A stretch of 64,000 nt of DNA from Perkinsus marinus ATCC 50983. Lineage: Eukaryota; Perkinsozoa; Perkinsida; Perkinsidae. Shown piece by piece: positions 23,000 through 37,309 of the stretch. The translations under genes were made by a program, and so were the position numbers. Positions within the stretch are counted from its first letter, which is position 1. Each line of letters starts with the position of its first letter. The notes below the pieces were generated by a model, which was given only the letters and a program-made list of their open reading frames with translations, did no database searches and was not told where the DNA came from. The DNA is taken from positions 348,593 to 412,592 of the forward strand of contig NW_003205333.1 of NCBI RefSeq assembly GCF_000006405.1, written 5' to 3'.

Positions 23000-24515
23000 A
23001 TGTCCTTACCTTGGGTCGACACTCTGGTAGTTGTCCTCAGCTCACTCCAGAGGAGTTCTGTCCTGTCAGTTGGATGATATCTCGGAGAACTCGACAGTGT
23101 CTTCACAGCAGAGTCCGGTGTTGTCCCCTATGGATACTGGGCTGTGGGATACCATACCTCAGCAGCCGCTATTGATGCCACAAGCGAAGCAGCAATGTGG
23201 TCATGATGCTGTAGAGCTGGAAGCCCTGATAAACCGCATTCTTGTCGATGTACCACGGCTGCCGATAAAGAGCGTTGCATTCTCAGTTCAGCTTGTCAGG
23301 TGACCCTGAAGGCCTCTGGCCGGGAGAGATTGCCAGAGAGGTACGACCTTCCGACTCGGAGCAGTGGCAGACGCCGTTGTAGACCCCGACGTGACAATGC
23401 CGCCCGTCAGAAGCAAAATGGTGATGTGTTTTATATCGGCCCTCAGTAGATCGATGTGGAGTCATCATTCAGCCTGTTACGGGAAGTGCTCAGCTAATTC
23501 AAGGGGACGCCCAAGCACTTGGAGCATGAGGAAGGGAGACACAACAGACTTGCTGATCACAGCTTCATTGAGGGGAATACTGCTCCGCCGGTGAGTGTTC
23601 CACGGCGGGGACCTCATTACGAACTGGCTGCGCATTTTTCAGTCTCATGCTACAGCTAAGACTTTCCCCTCTCCACGGGCGAGTGTCACTACTCTAATGA
23701 TGAGGTGCGAAACGATGATGGTTGGACATATTCTTGTCAGAGTGCTATTGTTAGAAACATTCCGAATCGATACACTCAAGGAGAGCTGATCCAAGAAATT
23801 TCCTCCTCGGGCTTTGCGGGCAAGTTCGATTTCTTCTACCTGCCAATCGGTGAGGGAGAAATGTTGCTGTCGGACTACCGCGCGTTTGTCAGATCGTGTT
23901 TCCATGGCTAATGCTGGTTATTGCTTCATCAACTTCACCAACGTTCAAGATGCCAATTGTTTTGCCAACTTCTATGCTGTGAGTTTGGCCGCATCGCATT
24001 TGATAATTTGAAGTTGTCTTCAGGGCCGAGTGCTGGGCAACTTCGGATCAAGGAAGGTGGTCGAGATCGTCCCTGCTGCTATACAGGGCTTCTATGAGAA
24101 CCTCAGTCATTACAGCAAGAAGGTCGTGTCTACTGAGAATAATCCAGAGTACGTCAAACGCCTACCGTAAGGTGCAGGTCCGCAACCGTTCGTGCTAGTT
24201 CATTATGGCAGTTTACCGTAATTGTTGGTCGCGCAGGTTAAGACCGATCTTTCTCGTCAACGGGAGACCAGTGAAATTCGCTCGCGCCACCGTGCCATGG
24301 CAAAGTCAGTTTGAAAACCAATCACATGTCCAAACGTTGGCTCCTCGAGAGCATGCGGTAAGTCGAACGAACGTATAAGTCTCCCTCCCCATCGGGCCCC
24401 GTGTGGCCAGGTGTTCACGCCGCCGTCAGCCTATTCTACCCTTCATACTTTTCAACAATAGTGGTTTGTCGACTTCCCTCATGGCGATGACCTGATCAAA
24501 AAGGTAGCCAAGTAG
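23000..24515 (+). CDS. Mei2-like RNA-binding protein, array copy 4
   Basis: The first exon MSLPWVDTL joins across a 43-nt intron to LDDISENSTVSSQQSPVLSP, then WDTIPQQPLLMPQAKQQ and a Leu-rich stretch ELEALINRILVDVPRLP. A basic exon (PTRSSGRRRCRPRRDN) follows. The RRM reads TTLMMRNIPNRYTQGELIQE, GFAGKFDFFYLPI, NAGYCFINFTNVQDANCF, KVVEIVPAAIQGFYENLSHY and LRPIFLVNGRPVKFARA. The tail is short and ends FPHGDDLIKKVAK. All four RRM introns are in the same phases as in the other copies. This is the best complete model of the array: every exon from start to stop joins in frame with introns mostly of 43-56 nt. Confidence 0.82.
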
Positions 24516-25307
24516 CTTTCTCGGCTGACTAGGTTTCGAGTAGTGTTGCTGTCAGATCGATGGCCATCGGCTTTTCTGAGTTAGAACTAGTTGAAGTGAA
24601 GTTATCAGCAGATGCGTGGTCTGTGATTGGGCTCATTCTTTGTATGTGTGGCATGACCTCGAGTATCTTCTCACCGTCGTTCCCATTGTCAAGAAGCTCT
24701 TAGAGCTATTCTGGATAGCCCCTTTCCAGTCCTCTGTTGTTGACTTTCTCGTATTGTCATCTCTTTTCCGTTTCCACCATCTCCCCGTGACTATTATACA
24801 TCCTGCTGTGATATTGGCTATCACAGTTGATAGAGCGTTCTGCAGAAGCTCTATCCGAGGGTGATTCCGTGAGAATGGTAATTGTATCAGTTTGCAGTAG
24901 TCTAGATAGTTGGTCGTGATATTGTAGCTGCGTTTTTATGGTGGACCGAAGCTGCCTTCTGGTGGTGGATGACCGTCGTTGCTCGCGCCCTCTGCCGTTG
25001 GGTCATGTTATTCTTGAGGTGTATTTTAGTGAGCCGTGAGAGTTATTCTACGTAGTGTCAGGTAGCCCTCTCCTCTCACTGTATCTTGTTATACGCGCTG
25101 ACGATATACGAATTGAGCTTTCGTTCTAAGCTATGGTCGAAAAACGACTGATCGCTATTATGATACTCTGCTGCTCGCTCACTCAGTTGTGTTAGCTTTG
25201 ATGGTACGACCGGTCACTTGCAATTTCTAGCTTCTGACAGTCGAAGTTTGGCGCCGACTCAGTCTGGTCGGGTCGATGACTGATGATGCATCGTTCACGT
25301 TGTGTAA
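24516..25307 (+). other. Intergenic after the Mei2-like array
   Basis: No gene seen. The first exon of the following unknown gene may start in its right part, since that gene lacks a clear ATG. Confidence 0.4.
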
Positions 25308-26849
25308 TTGTCAACAGTTTTTAGTGTCGAGGATCGCCTCAAATTCCTTGGTGATATCAGCGCTTCCTCGTGCTCTCGGATGTCCTCAACCGTCACTGCT
25401 ACTGACCTCGACGAGAGGCCACACTTTGGGGGGATCGCACTATCCGATCAAGACTACGGCTGTGTGAGGAGACAATTCCTTATGTACCTCGTGAATTTTC
25501 TCGTCAGATCGGCGACAGAATCCCCAACCTGTGGTATCCTGAGAGTCTTCAGCTCGCACTCTTGGGGGTCGATGAGTCATCCGGCATGGAACTCGACCTA
25601 GGGCCATCTCTGCCTAGAGTGAGGTTACGGTGTTCGACGACTGTGAGATGCGCCTTTGGTTCTTCAGGACTTGACTACACCAGAGCTTTCTCAATCCACA
25701 ACGGTTGAGCAGGGTGACCCTCTGAGCCCTGAGACATGCTCGGTTAGTGGTACACCCACAAGGGTAGACTCGCGTCTACCAGCATTGGCCCCTATTGAAG
25801 AGCGTGCCGGTATCGAACCTCAGAGAACTGGCCGCATCGGACCTCGTATGAGTATGGGAAATGGTTGGTACTGTTCCGCTGTGATAGTTTAGATTTTATC
25901 TGTTGCAGATACTACGATGGATGATACTAGAAGTATCTCTTCAGTCGACTCTCGTCGAGAGAAACGAACAAGCCCGTTGTCGAGATTCCCTGGTCAGCAG
26001 ACTTTCGAAGGTGCTACCAGACGTCGTCGTGCACGTGCTGCGAACAGTGGGTTGCAAGCAAATGGTCTACCGAGGTCTGACTCCGTGAGGAGAGTCGCAG
26101 TGAGAGTAAAGCCCCTTTCTCATGACTTGTGCCCGCCTCTCTGGATTTGTTCTGCAATGTAGCCATCCCGTCGTCAACAACGCTGCAAGGATGTGTGCTG
26201 CACCCATCTGGGCGCTCCCTTTCCCAATTCTCACGTGTGGCCGGTCGCCACTTCTACAGCACCACAGAGTAGCTCTTGCGGGGTGAGTCGACGCTAATAC
26301 CTCGTTCTCAGATATCCGACCCAAAGAGCCCTCGCTGGCCTTCGTCATACCGGCTCCGCGTGGCCCCTGCCGCGTGGTCAACAACTTTTTCATCTCATAT
26401 GCTGGGCAGGGATGCTTTCCTACTAACCAGGTCTGTACATGAGCTCCTGAAAGTGGCTAGAGGCGGATGACACGCACTCATAAGTGCACAAGTATGTCAG
26501 GTCGAGGCTTCTGTGTCATCCCCTTGTGAGCCAGCATGTTGCCCGCTGCAGCCGACCCTCCCACAGCAGTACCAAATGGCAGGACCCGGAAATGTGAAGA
26601 TGTGTCCGTCTCACGGTACCCGGAACTTGGCTCGCCGTGTTTCGATGTTTTGTTATTGCAGGTCAATGCGGATCGACCTCCCAAGACTTCACTCGTAACG
26701 CTTCCAACATTGTCACTAATAATTTCTATCTCACACTTGCTCGACACGCTGGCCGTGCTCCCACTGGTCCGATGAGCATGGCTACCAGTACCCGCAGGAG
26801 GCCTAGGCGGCCAACTGCGTGCCGTCCGTTCTGCCCGATAACCTGCTGA
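25308..26849 (+). CDS. Hypothetical protein, disordered, boundaries uncertain
   Basis: Joined exons read TVFSVEDRLKFLGDISASSC, then IGDRIPNLWYPESLQLALLG, DLTTPELSQSTTVEQGD, IEERAGIEPQRTGRIGPRMS and TRSISSVDSRREKRTSPLSR. The introns between them are 44-49 nt and keep the frame. From about 26090 rightward several frames are open and I could not choose; one contains RGPCRVVNNFFISYAGQG. The middle is Ser/Thr/Arg-rich and looks disordered. I see no Mei2-like RRM, although it directly follows that array on the same strand. No ATG is visible at the left end of the first exon, so an upstream exon is likely. Confidence 0.45.
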
Positions 26850-27501
26850 AGGTAGACTGTGCAAGCTCGAGGCTGTCCAGACGAACCTCAATCGACAACT
26901 CCTGCAATTGTGATCGATCAGATCATGTTTTCCCTTTACAGTCGGAAGCCGCTCCTCCGAGAACTGTTAAAGTAGGACAGCCTCGGGCGCGCGTTGAAAC
27001 AGCATTGACTTTTAACTGAGAAACGGTTTCGTGAGGCGAGCCATTTTGCTCATCTTCTCATTTTTCATGTTTCTTACTCACTTTCTGTGCCTGACAGGTT
27101 CTACTTGGACTTCTGCGACTTCTCATCGACTACTTTTCACTTTTCCACAAACGCTGATCTGCGACACTTCAATTTTCCTCATAACCACAGCAGTTGCCGT
27201 GTCATCTGGCTCTATTTTGGTACCGGTGAAGAGTGATCTCCCGGTTGTCTTCCGTAGAAGGTTCTGTTGGTGATTTTGGTATTTTTCTCGACTACAGCAT
27301 GCTGAAGATGTAGTCTAATCCATCTATGTGTAGTGGACAGCTAGACATGCTGATTGCCACGTCCTAATTCCTGGGACGTTAGCTTCGTGTTGGTCAATTC
27401 GCTCGGCTTGGTCCTCGCACTTGTCCTGGGCCGTTTGGTGCTCTAGCACGTGGGTCTTTGCTTGTACAACCCGTGTTTGTATCGTTGCCTCCTTGTCGAC
27501 A
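26850..27501 (+). other. Intergenic upstream of Cdt1
   Basis: No recognisable exon. It should contain the Cdt1 promoter. An in-frame ATG at 27421 precedes the chosen Cdt1 start. Confidence 0.4.
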
Positions 27502-30213
27502 ATGTCCTCTACGTTGAAGGATGGCTGCCGCTCGATAAGATCCTCACGTCGACTGAAACGCAGTGGGCACGGCTCTAGCCCATCCGTTACCCGAGGTAGG
27601 TCTTCTAGGGGAGCTAGCTCGGAGTAGATGGTTCGCTAGGTCGGTCCACTAGTCAGAAGCGGAAGCGGGAATCGACCTCTCCTGACTCAGACCCTCTCTG
27701 TGCTACGCCGAGGAAGAATCTTTTCGGATGCCCTGTAGATGGTGAGTGTTTAGACTTTTGCTACGTTGGGAGTTCATCGAGATAGAGGGTCTCGGTCTAC
27801 CTCCTACCACACCTAAGAGCTCGCGGCCGTCGGCGAAGCGCCATAACTCCGGCACACCGAAGCGGCCGGGAGAATCTTCCAGGGAAGAGTTCCAAGTGAG
27901 GGCTTCTCGGTGTGCAAGCAGAGCTTCGCTAGCTGCCTAACACGATGAACGGATACGCGCCTCAGATCTTCACTGTCGGTTCGCGTCGAGACTCTTTACT
28001 ACGAGGCCGGCCATCAACCAGAGGCCGCGCTTCAATAGCCACCAATCGCAGCAGTACGTAACCGAACTGTCTTTGTGGAATGATTCGGTGGCGCTGCGCT
28101 CAGGTTGTGGTACCCGCATGAGTATGGGGGAGGTGGTTGATCAGCTCGAGTTGCCCTCTACTGGAGGCAAGGGGTACGCTCATTAGACCTCAAATTGTAC
28201 GAACGTCTAGCAACCTGTGTAGGCGTGACTCATTACCAAGAGACACTCGTGGCGATCGAGGACCAGTCAAGAACCTATTCAAAGAGTTCACTGAAGAGAA
28301 GCAAGATGGTGATGGAATCTGCTGCGCGTGATGTAGCCTGTGTAATCCGCATCGTAGATCCGAAAGCTGCTAAATTGCCAACTCCTCCAGTAGCCACGGT
28401 TGGAGCTACGACTAAGTTACCGATACCTGAGGAGTTAAAGAAGGCTCAGCCATCCGTGAGATCAATCTGACTTGTGTGCGTCATCTGCTCGATCCTGCAG
28501 GTCAGTGCAGGCAAACGGTCGCTACCAAGCCATTACAAGACTGTGTTGGATCAATTCAGAATGTAAGTACCCCGTATGATGGCAGAATCGACGCAGCTCT
28601 TTATCAGGCTCGATGAGGTTCTCTCGCTATTCCGAGTTCGTAGCCAAGTGCCCTACTACCTGCAACTCAAGGCTGGTGTCGAACGGGCTAGCGGGAAGCG
28701 GTTCGCTAAGGTCGTGTCGTTCAAACGTGTAGTCCGTGTTGGATACGCACTTCAGGGACGACTACTTCAAGTTGTGTTTGCGGCCGGTGGCCTCCTCGAG
28801 CTGGAGTGGCGTGAGAAAGAATGTGAAGTCGACTCTATGGGCACGAGCCCGCTTCGGCGTCTAGTCGTTATCCAGAGAGATGCCACTGGTAGGGCTATGG
28901 CTGGGCCGGTCAGTGTGAGGTAGAGGCTGTTAGGTGCTATACTGACTAAACGACTTGATGCCAAGGAGGCGCTGGCGAGAGCTGACGTTGTTCGAGCGCA
29001 GCTCGAGAAGCTTCTAGCGGAGCAGGTTAGCAAGAGAAGAATTGTGGTAGCTGACGAGTTTTACCCTGTTTCGCAGGAAAGGAGTTGCAGTGACCCGAAG
29101 AAGTTCCTCACTGATGAGGCTGATCCGGTGCCACAAGTGAGTTGCCAGGCTAACCGTAACAGGTATCAAACATGTCGTATAGGCAGTATTACCAAGCAAC
29201 CCTTATGAGGCTTCTCCGACAGTAAACTCGACACCGGTCCTCCGCGGTCGAGGAACACCGAGTCCAGATGTGACGCCGCAGACGCCTTGTAGCCTAATGC
29301 TCTCGGGTTGAGTCAACGGGTTGCTCTCGAATATCGGAGGAGACTTTTAGGAGTTCGAGCGAGGCGGCGAGAGAGGCTTGAATTGAGTTCGTCTCCATTT
29401 GTACCGGTTATTCTTCCGCAGCTGTCCGAGCCCATGACTCCAGCTGTAAGGTTCGAAACTATCGTTGCAGTTGATAACATTCATTTGTTCTCCTGTGAGC
29501 TCAGCGTACTCCCTCCGTCCGAAACAACATCCGGAGTCGATCAGCGAGCAAGACGCCGGCTGAGCGACGGCAAGAGATGAGGGAGAGGGTGAGCGGTCCC
29601 CGGAATTTGCAGTTGATGGTGTCGTAGGTCCGGGCCAAGGAAGCGAAGGAGAAAGAAGATGCACAAATCTATGAAGAGGACCTGAAATGGCGCGAGTAGT
29701 GACCGGCGACTCCCTGGGTGGTAGCTATTTGCGTCTCAGGCAACTCAGCTTCTTCGAACTTCTGTCTTCAATCGTATCAGAGCTCAGTCGTCTTTTCTTT
29801 ATGAGAGAGCATCCCTCGATGAAGCTACAAGACGTGGTGAAGTGAGCAACCGTGTATTCCCGTGCTAGCGACACTGAAGCCTCAGGCACTTCATGTCGGC
29901 CAATGGCGGTGGGCGACGGTACAAGGCACTTGGGACTCGAGTCATGGAGGACTATCTTCGGCAGACGGCTGACTTAGCGCCGGAATGGATCAAGATCGTT
30001 CATAGCACGGTAAGATGGTTCCTCACTAGTTCCGATCGCAGATGTGCGCAGATCGATAATAGAACGGAGATGCTGAAGATGAACATGTCGGCAAAATCCA
30101 AGGCCGTCCTCAGCAAAATTAAGGATAAAAAGGAAGCGTTGACCGCCGAATACACCGAGTGGCAGTCGAAGCTTCCGACATCTCCGCGACTTATACCTTC
30201 AACCGGCGGATAG
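27502..30213 (+). CDS. CDT1: DNA replication licensing factor Cdt1
   Basis: About fifteen exons give roughly 650 residues from MSSTLKDGCRSIRSSRRLKR to IPSTGG. The N-terminal 200 residues are disordered and carry several S/T-P-x-K/R sites (TPRK, TPKSS, TPKR), as expected for a CDK-controlled factor. The geminin-binding-type domain follows: LPSHYKTVLDQFRMLDEVLS and VPYYLQLKAGVERASGKRF (human LPYKYKVLADMF, TPTFAKVQRGV..RKRF). Next come AILTKRLDAKEALARAD and the C-terminal winged helix: RERVRAKEAKEKEDAQIY, LLSSIVSELSRLFFMREHPS and LAPEWIKIVHST (human DLLERIRAKEAQ, LARVLRSVFVSERKP, LPDWLSLHRI). Cdt1 loads the Mcm2-7 helicase onto ORC-bound origins in G1. The joins rely on introns of about 45 nt; several longer alternatives would break the frame. 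Confidence 0.85.
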
Positions 30214-31255
30214 TCAGCACACTACCAATATCTGCTACTGCGATTCTGAATGAAGCTCGATGTCTTCTGCCAATGATGCTGCATGTCATCGGGAAAAGGG
30301 CAATTTCCAGGTAGTCATGGTGGCGTGTTAAGTCCCTAACCTGGGGATAGCGACTTTCGGCAGGCGAGTGGAACACTCGTTAGACATGCCAAGCATGGGA
30401 GCAGCTTCATAGAGTTGGCTTTCTCCTATTTCTTCTCCCAGGAGGAGTTCCTGGAAATTGAGGACGCCTCAAGAATATTTAACATTCCCATTTAGCATCT
30501 GGAGTTAATATGCTTACGAGATTGTTTGGAACAATTTCTTTCGATAGAGGGATACAGCATCTCGTGTTGTCTCACCTGCTTCCCACTCAAACAGCATGTC
30601 ATGCGTCGGGTAGACGATATGAAAGGCACAACCAGCAAATTGCCGAGCTCATCACACGCAGCTCGTGATCTTAACCGGTGGAAAGAGATCGGCTATCCAG
30701 TGGGTGCTCATATTTGAGCGCGTCGAGCTAACATAGTTCGCGATGCAACGTAGGGGTGCGACGACTCAATCCTACTGGATCAGGAAGACTTGAGGCTGAG
30801 GAAGGAATCGGTGAGATAATATCATCGGGACAGATACCGGTGGCGTGCGCGAGCTACACAACGTTTCGCTCCGCCCAACTCGACTTTTTCTCCCGAAACA
30901 GGAAAAATGGTGCTCCGAACGTCGAATCGAAGTTATGCTTTACAGCCACGGGTAGACAAGTGAAGTCTCCGCTGATGGAAAATCCGGGCTGGGTGGGCGA
31001 AGCTTTGAGACTCACTGAGGGCACCTCCTGTTGACGAGACTTGTCACTTCAGAAAACCTCCGATAGCACCGATATCGGCTCAGGAGGTCATCCGTTCAAT
31101 GAACGAGATATACATGCGGTTCTCTATTCCGCACGAGAGCGAATCAGCGGAGCGACGCTTCAATGCTTTGGTCTTTGCAGACGTATTCCCTTGACACTCC
31201 TTTCTTCACTTCAATGCCCGCCACGACGGAACATAAGACTCTCGGCCCAGAGCCC
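30214..31255 (+). other. Intergenic between Cdt1 and IMPDH
   Basis: Open frames up to 92 codons occur but none resembles a family or splices into a longer model. An undetected small gene is possible. Confidence 0.4.
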
Positions 31256-33411
<2,156 letters not shown>

Positions 33412-33841
33412 ACATAAATACCATTGGCACTGTCAAAACGTTTCACCACATATTCTCCCCTATTGTGTTCAGTTCAATACAGACGGGCAAAACGATGAGT
33501 ACAAAACAGGTGACAGAAGTTCTGGCGACGAACGACCTTTTCAGCTCATATCTACTAACTCTCCTTATCCTCGAGACCATGAATTTTTATATTGCAGTTG
33601 TCCTCCGCTATCGAGTTCTCTGCTCATCCTTATCGATACTGGAACTTCTGCTGAGAAAGTTTTTTCTATCACTGTGGCCCGGCCAGTAGGCTTAGCGAAT
33701 AACTACCGCTACACTACTAGGCGGTGATTGCCCCTAGTAGAATATAGGATCTGATGGAACTAACCGTTATGTCCATCAGATTCTTGTGCGTTATTTCCGT
33801 TATTTCCTGAACCCGGCCTATGGGGGATCTAGTGGGTAAGG
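33412..33841. other. Intergenic between convergent genes
   Basis: It separates the IMPDH stop from the stop of a small minus-strand gene. No gene or repeat seen; probably 3' untranslated sequence. Confidence 0.5.
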
Positions 33842-34165
33842 CTATGCGAGGCTCATAGTGTTCTTATGTGGGTCAAATATTTCCACAACTGGATTTTTCC
33901 CTCGCAAGCTGCTGAATGCGCCATAAAGTGGCTTGCCCGAAGCAGAAGAGAAGTCCGTCTCATTGCCTAGGCTTAGACGGAAGATTAACCTGCTCTGCAG
34001 TGTACCTGTAGCTAACGTGACATCGTCGGATGTACCCAACAAAGTGAATTTTCTTTCTTGGCATCCCACGTGCCAACGGCAGCGTGAACGGCAGGCAGTA
34101 CCCGGCTGGTACTACTACTACACATTAGCAAATGACCTACTGATAAACCAATCGTAAACAGCCAT
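33842..34165 (-). CDS. Small hypothetical protein, about 79 residues
   Basis: Two exons join MAVYDWFISR to KFTLLGTSDDVTLATGTLQS, then FRLSLGNETDFSSASGK and NPVVEIFDPHKNTMSLA before TAG. The intron is about 85 nt, long for this window, and other acceptors inside it would change the frame. There is no signal peptide or membrane span. The alternation of polar and nonpolar residues suggests a small beta-rich fold. I do not recognise the family. Further exons upstream cannot be excluded; an open frame starting MGLVDWLRKIACRAG lies at 34680-34620. Confidence 0.4.
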
Positions 34166-34770
34166 GGTGCGTCCTCCATGGTCCGGCGACAGGACTCCGG
34201 CCAACCAGCACTGCCACAAAATGGTGTGGATGCGGAATTCAAATGCCCTGAAGTCCCAGCCCTCCCCGATCGAACCACCGATTGAGCAACCCCCCATAAT
34301 AACCAATGACGTGGAAAACGACAAGGAAGAGAATGTACTCGGCGCTCCTCAAGTTTCTCCGTTACCACTGATTAACACAACAAAATTGACTCGGAGAAAG
34401 TGTGAGCACAATATCCCAAGTGGTGTGATATTAGGAACTTGCTTCAACTCCCACTTTCCTGCGTTACTGGGAATCATCACTTGTCATACCATAACCTAGA
34501 CGTAAATGCCCAGCGGAACCATCTCGCTTCTCGTAATTCGCATACATAACGCTCCCAGGGGCGTTCGAATATTGTATCTACCGACCGAACCGTGATACAC
34601 ACATCATCGATAATGCTGCTACCTGTGCGTTGTGCTCCAGCTCTACAGGCGATTTTCCGAAGCCAGTCAACCAACCCCATAAGCCCTTAGAAGTATCAGG
34701 ACGAGTTCGCGCACTGACATGGTATCTACATTCAACGTAATAACAGCAGAGTCAACACCCACGTGGCATG
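34166..34770 (-). other. Unresolved stretch
   Basis: Contains short minus-strand frames (one starts MSVRELVLILLRAYG, another MGLVDWLRKIACRAG) that may be exons of the small gene downstream, but I could not join them. Nothing else seen. Confidence 0.35.
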
Positions 34771-36277
34771 CTACTCGGCATCAACACTATCGATCGGTTT
34801 GGCTCGTGCGGTGAGGCGTCCTTCCAGTTCGCCACCAGAAGAGAGGCGGGCACCTCCCTCAATGCCCTAATCGGAGAAAAGTCATCAAGGCACTCATTGG
34901 ATAAAACTTACAAATGGGTTCTTCGCGTCATAGCCACCATCGACGAGGGAGCGACTGTAAGAGGTGTACCAGTCAGGGTTGACTGAGGAAAACACCACTT
35001 CAATGACGACCCAGCGTCAGATCCCATTTACATTTTTCAGCACCAGACTTGGACAGGAAGCCATAAGGATTAGTGATGGGAGCTTGAATGCCCGCTTCAG
35101 CCTGAAAGATTCGCACTTACCCCTATCACAACCCGACTACTGCCTTTACCCTATCGTTATCTCTCGCCCACTGGGCCTGAAGTTGGTGTTTCAGCTCCCC
35201 ATTATTGGTACTGCCTGCGATGTCATATCTATCAAAACAATATTCCATACCGCATTTTCGCCAAATTCTAATACATTACCTAGCTGCTTTCCCATTGCCG
35301 CCATTCCACAGCTTAGAGAGTTTTCCAAAGTAGCCGTCGTTGCTAGACCACCCTGCTGTACCGCGCAACTGAGTAACGGTGATTGAGATATAGCGAGACG
35401 GGAATACCTACTGTGCCATCCGGAATCGCATTGGAATACTGTAAAGCGAGTTGCTGATCGCTGTTCAAGGCGCCCTCGATAGCACCAAGTCCTGAATAAC
35501 AGCGAGCAGATACCCTAAGCAGGTTATCGAGAATGATCCAACCTTTGCCGGGTAGATTGTAGAGGTAGTTGGCTGCCCACTCGTCCTTGTCATTACCTAT
35601 TAAACTAGCCGATACACTGTATGGGTAGACTGTATTGTATAAAATCTCACCAAAGTACACAGAGGCTCGATGATACATGCAGCAGTACCGACAAGCTCGT
35701 ACGTACTTACACGAAGACCCATGGAAATTCTTTAACGCGATGTGTTCAGTTCGTCAGAAAGAATGATCCCAGAGTACGGAGTTAGAAGAGAGCCTTGGTC
35801 AGATAACTTACCAGTAAGCGTGAGATCACCGAGTTGCTTGTGACTGTATCTATGCTGCCAAGTCTGTTCGCGGTCTGTATTGACTAGAGGATCATTGAGG
35901 AAGTCCCTGAGCTCTCCAGATACTTCACCTCCCACCGAAGAGCTGATCGAAGTCCGAGTAATGAGAAAGCACAGCGGCGAGGTTGACGACTACCTTGTGA
36001 CCATTTCTGGACGAGTCCAATCGGAATTGTCATTCGAGCCAAACAACCACAGTGGAGCGACGCTGGTGACCTGAGAGGAGGTCGGATATCGTCCAAGGGG
36101 GGGGGGGGGGGTATTGACTTCCGAAAGCCACTGCCATCCCCCAGAGGTAGACCCCCTTACCAATAGTCCACATCCATAAACGAGGCCGGCCAGGATGCCC
36201 AACGATCTAAGGCGTCTTCGCTTCTCTGACTTGCTCTCAGGGTGACCACGTTGGGCGGCAGCAACAGACCTCACCAT
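34771..36277 (-). CDS. Hypothetical membrane-anchored protein
   Basis: Several exons with introns of 43-50 nt, plus longer ones, give about 300 residues. The N terminus is basic (SKSEKRRRLRSLG) and runs into one hydrophobic span, GILAGLVYGCGLLVTSVAPL. The rest reads VGGEVSGELRDFLNDPLVNT, WAANYLYNLPGKGWIILDNL, RCYSGLGAIEGALNSDQQLA, GWSSNDGYFGKLSKLWNG, LKHQLQAQWARDNDRAEAG and ends LEGRLTARAKPIDSVDAE. The long run of Gly, Ser and alternating hydrophobic residues could form an outer-membrane-like beta structure, but I find no Tom40, Sam50 or porin signature. The first intron contains a run of fifteen G/C at 36098-36112. Family unknown; the exon order is fairly secure from LRDF onward. Confidence 0.5.
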
Positions 36278-36380
36278 TCGCCAATTAACAACTGTAGTTA
36301 TCAACATTCATTCGATGCGCCCCAGTAACACAACCTCTTGCCGCAATACACAGTAAATTTCAACGTACAATAGTAAGACC

Positions 36381-37309
36381 CTACCACTCAAAAGTCAGGG
36401 AGGGCCCAGCGTCCTGAGCAGACTTCCCAATCAATTCTAAAATAGACTTGCCATTTTCCCCTCCCCCAGAATCGAACCGGGCACCTCCACCCGGGCTCTT
36501 CACTTCAATGCTCCCCAATATACTGCTTATGGCATCCTTGACGCCGCCTTTCTTGAAGGAGTCTCCGCGAAGCCGAACGCCCGTTGACCTTGGGACATTC
36601 TCACGATCTTTCGATCGCTGTGCCATCTCCCCTATCCAGGCCAGGGCTTGTCGTTGCTCATCATTAGCGGCCTGCGCTGCCAGCCTCAGCTGATTTACTT
36701 CACCCTGTAGCATATCCAGGCCGGTCTTCAGTAGTTTCCGAGCAGATTTCACCAGCGTTTCGGCCTCCTTTCCCATCCCCACAGTTCCCTCAGCGGCTAC
36801 GCTATCGAATATGCCCATAGCATCTCGCCGACACGCCCGTTCTGAGCTGCCGGCGGTGGCCTTGACATCACGCGCCACACAATTGACGTAAGCATCTAAT
36901 GCCTTAGAATGTGCCGCAAGTAGTCGATCGTCCAGAGCAGCTAGGGAGCGCTGAGCCTGAGAAGTGAGTGAACTCTCGAGAGCGGCTATGAAATGGTCAT
37001 AGAATACTACCACTGAGTTCTCGTTGTTGTTCTGATTCTTGCTACTGTCTCCCAACCAGAGCAGCATCGACTTGGTCGAGTGAACCTGGTATTACTGATA
37101 TCGACTACTACACCCAAGCTTGTATCACCATGAGTACTAAGGTATAGACGCCTATCCCAAACAGGATCACTAGGCTCCTCAGGCGTGAGCGCATCTTCAC
37201 CAATTAAACTATCCCAAAAGTTCTCGATTGAAACGAAACTTGCGCAACAAAAAAAGCTGTGAGTTTCTAAGACAATAACCACCTCCTGCCCAATACGTAT
37301 TCGGAACAA
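36381..37309 (-). CDS. Hypothetical helical protein
   Basis: Two exons joined by a 41-nt intron. Exon 1 includes SIENFWDSLIGEDALTPEEP and RRLYLSTHGDTSLGVVVDI; exon 2 reads SSKNQNNNENSVVVFYDHFI, AALESSLTSQAQRSLAALDD and LKTGLDMLQGEVNQLRLAAQ, ending PSLTFEW. The second half is rich in Ala, Leu, Gln and Glu with heptad-like spacing, so coiled coils are likely. The start at 37309 (MFRIRIGQEVVIVLE) is the first Met of the open frame; its hydrophobic residues could be a signal anchor. No family recognised. It ends about 100 bp from the start of the membrane-anchored gene on the same strand. Confidence 0.55.

Noticed and set aside
28560-28610. A separate gene starting MMAESTQLFIRLDEVLSLF
   Set aside because: Those first residues lie in a 45-nt intron of Cdt1; the joined reading YKTVLDQFRMLDEVLSLF fits the Cdt1 family.
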